The position numbers were made by a program, and so were the translations under genes. From Saccoglossus kowalevskii (Eukaryota > Hemichordata > Enteropneusta > Harrimaniidae), in assembly GCF_000003605.2 (NCBI RefSeq), contig NW_003132853.1, positions 202,071-214,619 on the forward strand: DNA of 12,549 nucleotides, read 5' to 3'. Under the pieces are notes generated by a model. The model was not told the DNA's origin and ran no database searches. It saw only the letters and a list, made by a program, of their open reading frames with translations. How positions within the stretch are numbered: the stretch's first letter is position 1; each line of letters begins with the position of its first letter. Positions 7,076 to 12,549 of this stretch are shown piece by piece.

Positions 7076-9288
7076 CATTACGAGTGTGAGGACCAACATT
7101 CACATTACGGAGAAGCAAAGCAGAAAGCAATGTGAACTTATGATTCGATAAATTTTGAGTCTGATGGACTGTTTAATAAACCTTCGGCTGGCGGAATGCA
7201 TTAATTATATTAAAGCTGTCGGTTGTTAAAGATCGTGCACTGACAGGCATTTGTGTTCATACCATTATCTGCATTAATGGGTTTGAGATAAAAAACACAA
7301 TATATAACAAATTGTAAGATTTCAAAGTTTTGCAATTAGAAATAAATATACAACAGTAAACTTGTGAGATACACACGTGAAAAATATGTTTCAGTGAGCC
7401 CTATTATAACACTTCATTCAATAAAGAGTCCGCTGCTTGCACCAGCCAATGGAAACAAAGAAAATATATGCGTATTGGGCGGCATGTTTCACCACGTGAC
7501 CCATACCATCCAATTGTAAACAGGCAATACACATTTTAGGAATAATGAGGCATATTCACTAATCTGAGACTCTGTAGTTAACGAAGACACTTAGACATGC
7601 AAAAATGACATTAAAAGTGAAAGTTGCAAAAACCATTGGTGTGATTTAGAGAAAAAAAACACGCACAAAAAGAGGTTATGGGTTAAAATTCAAACAGCGA
7701 AACCCTGTACAATTTAAAATGTGGTGGTGCTCGCATTTTGGAGGTAGCACAGATTGCACAGATACAACTCTATATTTGCACACCATGTTTTATTGTTGCG
7801 TATTTGAATATTAAATTAAATTAAAATCAGAAGTCAGATTAAGGAGCACCTGTTGCATATACATACACATATTTGAAAGACAATGGTGAAGAAAAAAATA
7901 CAGAAAAAAAGAAATACAATGATAGGACAGTGTTGTTCAGGAAAACTAGTTTAAAATAAAAACCAGAAAAAAAGAAAGACACAGTTTTGAAAGCAAGTCA
8001 ACATTATTAAACATAAACCCACACTTTGGTACAGAAACACTTAAAACATTCCGTCACCATGACAACGGTGAATATATATGTGATAGACCAGTTAAAATCT
8101 GGTCTCTAGTAGACACACCATAAAGAAGAAAATACACAAAAGTCAGGAAAGTTGGAGTATCGTGCAGAAAATCTTTAGATTAGCACATATCTGAAAGTTG
8201 CACACGTAAATTAAAGAGATATTAACACATGTTTTAAAGAAGTCAGGCAAAGAACACTGTATAAATTTCATTAAATTGACATTTCTATGGAGCATGTCCA
8301 CATTCCAAGTATGGAGTCCCTGATATATCGTCTGCCACTCTGTATATTAGTCTTATGAAGTTTGAATTGCGAGATCTGAAATCTAATTAGTCTAATGTCA
8401 ATGAACTAATGGCTCTGTTACGATTGCATCGGCTAGATTTAACAAAGAAATATCGCAACTGTAGGACGAACAGCGTATTAACAAATTCAAATTCGGAAAT
8501 TTATTTTAGTTTATTCGCGTTTTTGGATTTGGCGAGTCGCTTTTACGCCTAACATATGCCGATAGCTTCTATAAAGTTCTAACAGCGAAAAATGCCATTT
8601 CGCCATGTTTTAATTATTAATATGTATAAATCGAACGGTTTTATGCATAATTAATCCGTTGAAGTAAAGTGTACAGACGTCATTCCAAACAAGCGTCATG
8701 TCAACTATCAACGGAAATGTCGATATATTTTAAACTACACGGGGTCAAGAATATTATTCATTCACTTAATGTAGATCAATTAATATTCATGAATGAGACA
8801 GTAATGTTGTCGTCCAATCATGCACTACCAGACTAATCAATAAATCCGTTATGTACTACGGCTTCCTTCTCGGTATCTAGCCTCAACGACACATCGCCCT
8901 CTATAGTTGGACGGCCGTTTGTTCGCACGTATTTAGTTTAGTAAAGCAAAGTGTGTGACACCTGCCATGGTTTCAAATCAATCTCTTGAAGGACTTTTGC
9001 TAAGTTTTGAATAAATGACAAAACCTTACAAAAATTAGACAACTCATCATAATCTGATTAACTTGAAAACGCATTATCTCAAAATATGTACACATCCTTG
9101 GTTTGCTGATTGTCACCAGTCTCTTGATTTGTAATATGTTGCAAGCACAAGAAACTTGCTTGATAGAAAGCTGTTTCTGTTCTAATACTAAAGCTACAAT
9201 AAGAATTATGAAACTTAGTGGTTGTGATAAGATCAAGTGTTGTACTTTGGTTCTCTTACAAGGTATAAATCGCCCTTATTTCGCGATA

Positions 9289-9420
9289 GCCATTGCTGAC
9301 TATTTACATTCCAAGCCTCGTTTTCGCAAAGATGGAAAGCATCGGCGGCCAATCGTAGGTATCGTATCATTGCAGGCAATCTGAAAGCGAGGCTTGGAAT
9401 GTAAATTAGTCTGCAATGGC
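9289..9420. repeat. Foldback (inverted-repeat) element
   Basis: The left arm (9289-9320) and right arm (9388-9420) are inverted copies about 32-33 nt long. They contain the perfect segment TTTACATTCCAAGCCTCG and its complement, and differ elsewhere by one substitution and one single-base indel. Weaker pairing continues a few bases inward. The loop is about 67 nt. The high arm identity suggests a young insertion or gene-converted arms. It may be a MITE-like or foldback transposon. Overlapping open frames on both strands are by-products of the symmetry. Confidence 0.8.
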
Positions 9421-10076
9421 CGCCGTATGAACTATCGACGAATGACACCTTAGTTTGAAGTTTTCTTCATGCCATCGAGAACAGTGTCGAAATGTCAACC
9501 AATTGACGAGAAGTCTAAGCTTACCATCTCAAGTAAAGGTCATCATGTTGGTGTATAGTCCATCTGATATCAAACATTCATTGAATGGGCACGAGGTACA
9601 TTTTTTAAATGTTTTTTTTATCAGTGTTAACATATTTTGAATAACAAAACTTAGATTGCAAACTGTTACATTGTCATAACTCCTTGCCCCTCAAAGTAAG
9701 CATGTGTAATGTACGACACGCAGTTGTTGTATAACCTCAAAAAACTTCAATATGTTTGCCGAATGGCGCATACCATTCAGACAAAATACTACATACACAC
9801 TGCACAATATCATCAAAGCCATATAAATTCATTCATAGTAACACTCATTCTTATGTAAACTGATATAACAGACCAATACACTACGTGAGGGTTTATAATG
9901 CACGTGGTATTCTGATTGATTGCGTCATATATTCGTAGTTGGTACACGACGCTCACGGAAACAGGCTCGTGTGTGTGTGCACTACATTTTTCCAAACAAA
10001 AAATCACCTGCCAATTAATGGTGTGACAGGTACTATTCTAGTAATATTATATGACTATCTACAATGAAGATGCAGC

Positions 10077-10141
10077 AAAATGGCAGAGTGTATGACGTAC
10101 TGGGATAATACCACGTGACACCGAAACTCGCAAATAGTCTA
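10077..10141 (+). repeat. Short dispersed repeat with E-box, copy B
   Basis: This is the partner of 1188-1252, same orientation, ungapped. The CACGTG core and the CGAAAC..GCAAAT block are kept. It lies in the large intron, about 380 bp past the donor of the first exon. Confidence 0.6.
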
Positions 10142-10356
10142 TTGTGTGATGTGCATTCAAATACCAGTCATATATTGGGGACCAACACAATAAATGGGTC
10201 AAGTCAAACAATAAAGATACCCACAGAGAAACCCTGTGACATTTCGGATATGTTCGAGAATGTGCAGTAAAAAAATAGCATCACAAAGGCAATAATTAAC
10301 AATGTAAATAAAATAAAATTGTCGGTGTAACTACAAAGAAAAGAGGAAGACAAAGA

Positions 10357-10369
10357 GGTTCAAAGGTCA
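10357..10369 (+). promoter_or_regulatory. DR1-type nuclear-receptor half-site pair
   Basis: GGTTCA-A-AGGTCA fits two RGKTCA half-sites spaced by one base, the DR1 arrangement bound by RXR, HNF4 and COUP-TF types. A further AGAGGTCA lies near 10472. This is a sequence match only, and chance occurrence is possible. Confidence 0.2.
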
Positions 10370-10518
10370 ATGAGAGATGTGAATCATGGGATATTTATCA
10401 AGTTAAAGGTATAATGAGCTGAGCCTCATGAGGTGGAAGAGCAAGGTTCAAGGGTTACATTCGGAAGGACCTAGAGGTCAAGAGTTGCCAACACCTAAAG
10501 TCAAATCTTATGCTTTAC

Positions 10519-11115
10519 CTAGTTGTTCCTCTAAATGGTTGACCTTTTCCTGCAGTGCGGGCAAACGATCACTTTCTGTAATATGGTCTGGTGATGATGG
10601 CGGCGCACGAGCAGACGACTCACCCTTCTTATAACCCATTAGCTCTTCGTTTAGATTGTCGTTTTGGATTTCAACTTCAACAACCTGTTTGCGCATGCGT
10701 TCATTCTCCTGCTTCAACAAACTAATCTGCGACTTCAGCTTAGCTTCAGCCTTGTGACCTTTACCCTTCGCGGTGCCATGACCTAATGCGTCTTCGTTTA
10801 ACCTTTTGTAGACAGAAACCTCATCCTCTAACATTCTGGTAATAATTTCAGCCTCAACTAGCCTTTTGCGAATAGTCATGTTCTCTTCCTCGCGCATGCG
10901 TAAATGTTGTTTAAGATCAATATCCTCTCTGGAATCGTTCTTGCAAAGGATGCCCGCAGTCGTGAGCTCTTCGTATTTTGACAACTTGGCTGATAAATGG
11001 TCAATTTCTGCCTCGGCATCAAGAAGAGTATGCCGAAGATGTTCAGCGTGCTGCTCCACCTCATCCAATCGCTGCCGTAGCTCATTATTATCACCACCAT
11101 CTGCAGCTTCTTCTG
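10519..11115 (-). CDS. Internal exon 1 of window: triple 36-residue coiled-coil repeat
   Basis: This 597-nt exon is phase 1 at both ends and encodes 199 residues. It follows the acceptor TTTATTTACTTTGCAG (AG at 11117-11116) and ends at AG|GTAAAG (donor GT at 10518-10517). Upstream the frame meets a TAG near 11146-11144 with no ATG between, so it is not a first exon. Numbering from the split codon, three units run 13-48, 68-103 and 127-162. In each, Leu is at +0, Leu/Ile at +4, Arg at +15, Glu at +22, Leu at +28, Leu/Val at +32 and Tyr at +35. The linker between units 2 and 3 is rich in Gly and Lys (about 112-122). After unit 3 comes a Ser/Ala/Pro-rich break (about 165-182), then coiled coil resumes. 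The unit pattern recalls the N-terminal half of SOGA/MTCL proteins. Reading on past the donor gives a stop after LGKA, which supports splicing there. An acceptor shift of 3 nt (CAGCAG) is possible. Confidence 0.9.
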
Positions 11116-12549
11116 CTGCAAAGTAAATAAAAACATAATGAAACTATTGGTTACCTTGCCCACGACTTGTGAACCATATAGCGGTTTGTGATGACATTTA
11201 TTCTATAATGGTTACAAACTCAAGGAAACAAGTTAATTTATCAAGGTATTTGGGTTTAATTATCGGGGTGGGACCAGTGTGTATATGGAGGAATCACTGG
11301 ACTTCCCGTTTAGTAGAGATGTAAGGGCCAAAGGTCGAACATCATACACAATTTCAAAGCGAGTCATAATAGAGTATAGACTCATATAAACTAAATAATT
11401 GCATGCTTCCCAATGAACCATAACACATACACTTTGGAGCTATTTAGGAGATATAATACTTGAATATGTTGTCAAGGCAATAAAACTGAGGACGGAGGCT
11501 ACTCATTTTGATTGAGCCAGACTTGTCAAAAGAAATAGGTACAAATGAACAGAGTAAATCTATCCCCATTTTTGGATTCCATTCCAATGGTATTTTACAA
11601 GAACAATTAATTAATGAATCTTCTTGTACAGTATTAATTTCAATTAGTGTCAATTTACATAAATACAAAAGATGAATTGTACACTTTGTCATGTGCTAAT
11701 GAATAACATGACATTGAAATGATCCTTCTAATTCCCTTTTCCCTAGAACCTTAATCGGAAGTGGCAATAGCTAGTCGTGGCCAACATTTTCAATAGTTGA
11801 GGAAGAGCTTTGTCTCATCATCAACTCCAGACGCTGTACCTTGACTAAAGCTACTCAGTCTGATTTATAATAGCGCTTTACAAAATATGTAGCTAAGACA
11901 AGTTATGTACAGTTATCTGTAGTAATTACAAATAGCTTATAAATGCAACTGTACATATTACATTCTACATATGAATAAAAGTGTGGCCGGTTTACAATCT
12001 GCTTAAGAACAATTGGACACGTGATCAATAATGTTATAATTTGTCCTCTGCAACAGCAACAGTTCGGTTCGTGCACAGGTAGATGGGTAATTCGAACACT
12101 TGTTAGTATCATGTATTTCTGAACTATTGACTTCGTCATTTAAATGAATAGACAAACTGGGTCCGAACCTCGATTTCGTATTGGTAGGCAGTACCTATAA
12201 CCCTACTCTATAATGGATCTTGTTGGGATGACTGTACAGTAAACGTTTTCGTCGGATTGTCATGGTATGTGTCGTTAAACTGTGATTGTCATTATGTGTA
12301 TCAACAAGTCATTGAAAATGACACAGTCCCCGTTAAGTTCTCTTTGTGCTTGTCATATTAAAGCGGAGGGGTTGTCGCAAGCGTGTCCTTGAAACTTGAG
12401 TTCCAAGTGGCGTATACAACAGATTGTTTATGTACATGAAAACACGCGTTTCGTGTCATAGTAATATGGCCAAAATAAAAACAGCCGTTATTCAGCCATC
12501 TTTGATCTGATTATGAAACACAGAGATATGTATGATGTATATGCCAAAT
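11116..12549. other. Upstream intron (partial), no exon seen
   Basis: This is the sequence 5' of the first exon acceptor in the sense of the gene. Minus-strand frames at 11444-11692 and 11903-12139 lack coiled-coil composition and are not supported. The dispersed repeat copy at the right edge is the only structure I can name. The preceding exon must lie beyond 12549. Confidence 0.65.
12478..12549 (+). repeat. Dispersed repeat, right copy, cut by the window end
   Basis: The first 39 bases match 65-103 at 30 positions without gaps, in the same orientation, and weaker resemblance (tatgatgtat) runs on to the edge. If the element is complete, an acggacgg tail and hairpin like those at 204-278 should follow just outside the window. 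Confidence 0.65.

Larger units (their letters stand above)
4704..10518. other. Large 5.8-kb intron
   Basis: This intron separates the first two exons in the window. Frame continues across it without an extra exon (G + CG = Ala), although a phase 1-1 micro-exon cannot be excluded. Contents worth naming: a promoter-like cluster near 5877-5973, a small inverted repeat at 6237-6323, a CRE palindrome at 7068-7075, a foldback element at 9289-9420, a dispersed repeat at 10077-10141 and a DR1-like site at 10357-10369. The stretches 4720-5640, 6330-7060, 7090-9280 and 9430-10070 show no supported gene. The part at 7850-8030 is A-rich. Confidence 0.75.
644..11115 (-). other. Partial gene, five internal exons of a long coiled-coil protein, SOGA/MTCL-like (hypothesis)
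   Basis: Five minus-strand exons (11115-10519, 4703-4441, 4187-4029, 2013-1888, 853-644) join into one open frame of about 451 codons. Each is bounded by AG and GT in the minus sense: donors GTAAAG, GTAATT, GTAAGT, GTATGT, GTGAGT; acceptors TTTGCAG, TTCACAG, TTTTAAG, CCACAG, CTAAAG. Junction phases agree (1/1, then 0/0 three times), and the codon split between the first two exons reads GCG (Ala). Composition is rich in Glu, Lys, Gln and Leu with heptad spacing, and no signal peptide or membrane segment is visible, so a cytoplasmic, cytoskeleton-type scaffold is likely. The 36-residue units in the first exon and the Trp-containing coiled coils in the last two resemble SOGA/MTCL proteins, which cross-link microtubules in animals. 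Generic coiled-coil similarity is the main alternative. Start and stop codons lie outside the window. Confidence 0.85.

Noticed and set aside
9103-9448. Opposed open frames of 93 and 71 codons
   Set aside because: They cover the foldback element and are produced by its symmetry.
9968-9980. GT-rich microsatellite
   Set aside because: Only about five GT repeats, too short to report as a feature.
10691-10900. GCGCATGCG palindromes resembling NRF1 sites
   Set aside because: Inside the exon they simply encode Arg-Met-Arg, so a regulatory reading is not needed.
10866-11126. Plus-strand frame opposite the large exon
   Set aside because: It is a Ser/Arg/Cys-rich antisense shadow of a Glu/Lys/Leu-rich coiled-coil exon.
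10876-11163. Second minus-strand frame over the large exon
   Set aside because: It is the +1 shadow of the coding frame. It includes intron sequence and lacks heptad pattern.
12150-12240. B-box-like GGTTCGGACCC on the minus strand, possible tRNA or SINE
   Set aside because: No A box at the right distance and no cloverleaf could be drawn.

Overview
This is a eukaryotic window. It holds five internal exons of one protein-coding gene on the minus strand, set in AT-rich introns full of repeats. No prokaryotic gene, rRNA, tRNA or CRISPR array was found. The intronic repeats (a 157-bp tandem array, hairpin modules ending in CTAA, and repeat tails rich in acggacgg) resemble bivalve-mollusc 'pearl'/Helitron-like non-autonomous elements. 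The organism is therefore probably a mollusc or another lophotrochozoan. This rests on repeat style, not on a database match.

In transcript order the exons are 11115-10519, 4703-4441, 4187-4029, 2013-1888 and 853-644. Every edge has GT/AG in the minus sense, and the reading frame runs through all four internal junctions (phases 1, 0, 0, 0). Together they give about 451 codons of a largely coiled-coil protein. The first exon in the window has an acceptor and no in-frame ATG, and the last ends at a clean donor, so the gene continues beyond both ends. The first exon carries three copies of a 36-residue heptad-like unit with identical internal spacing. The last two exons carry Trp-Glu/Lys coiled-coil segments. 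The overall pattern is most like the SOGA/MTCL (microtubule cross-linking factor) family, which I offer as a moderate-confidence hypothesis.

Layout from left to right: 1-643, intron with the tail of a dispersed element ending in a hairpin; 644-853, exon; 854-1887, intron with one copy of a short dispersed repeat; 1888-2013, exon; 2014-4028, intron with the 157-bp array, two tandem hairpin-CTAA modules and a 21-bp minisatellite; 4029-4187, exon; 4188-4440, short intron; 4441-4703, exon; 4704-10518, a 5.8-kb intron with a CpG-dense promoter-like cluster near 5.9 kb, a small inverted repeat, a foldback element at 9.3 kb and the second copy of the short dispersed repeat; 10519-11115, the large exon; 11116-12549, intron ending in a second copy of the dispersed repeat seen at the left edge.

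Nothing here is a clearly new biological system. The points most worth checking are the hairpin-CTAA element architecture, the intronic promoter-like cluster, and the heptad-sized, frame-neutral exons.
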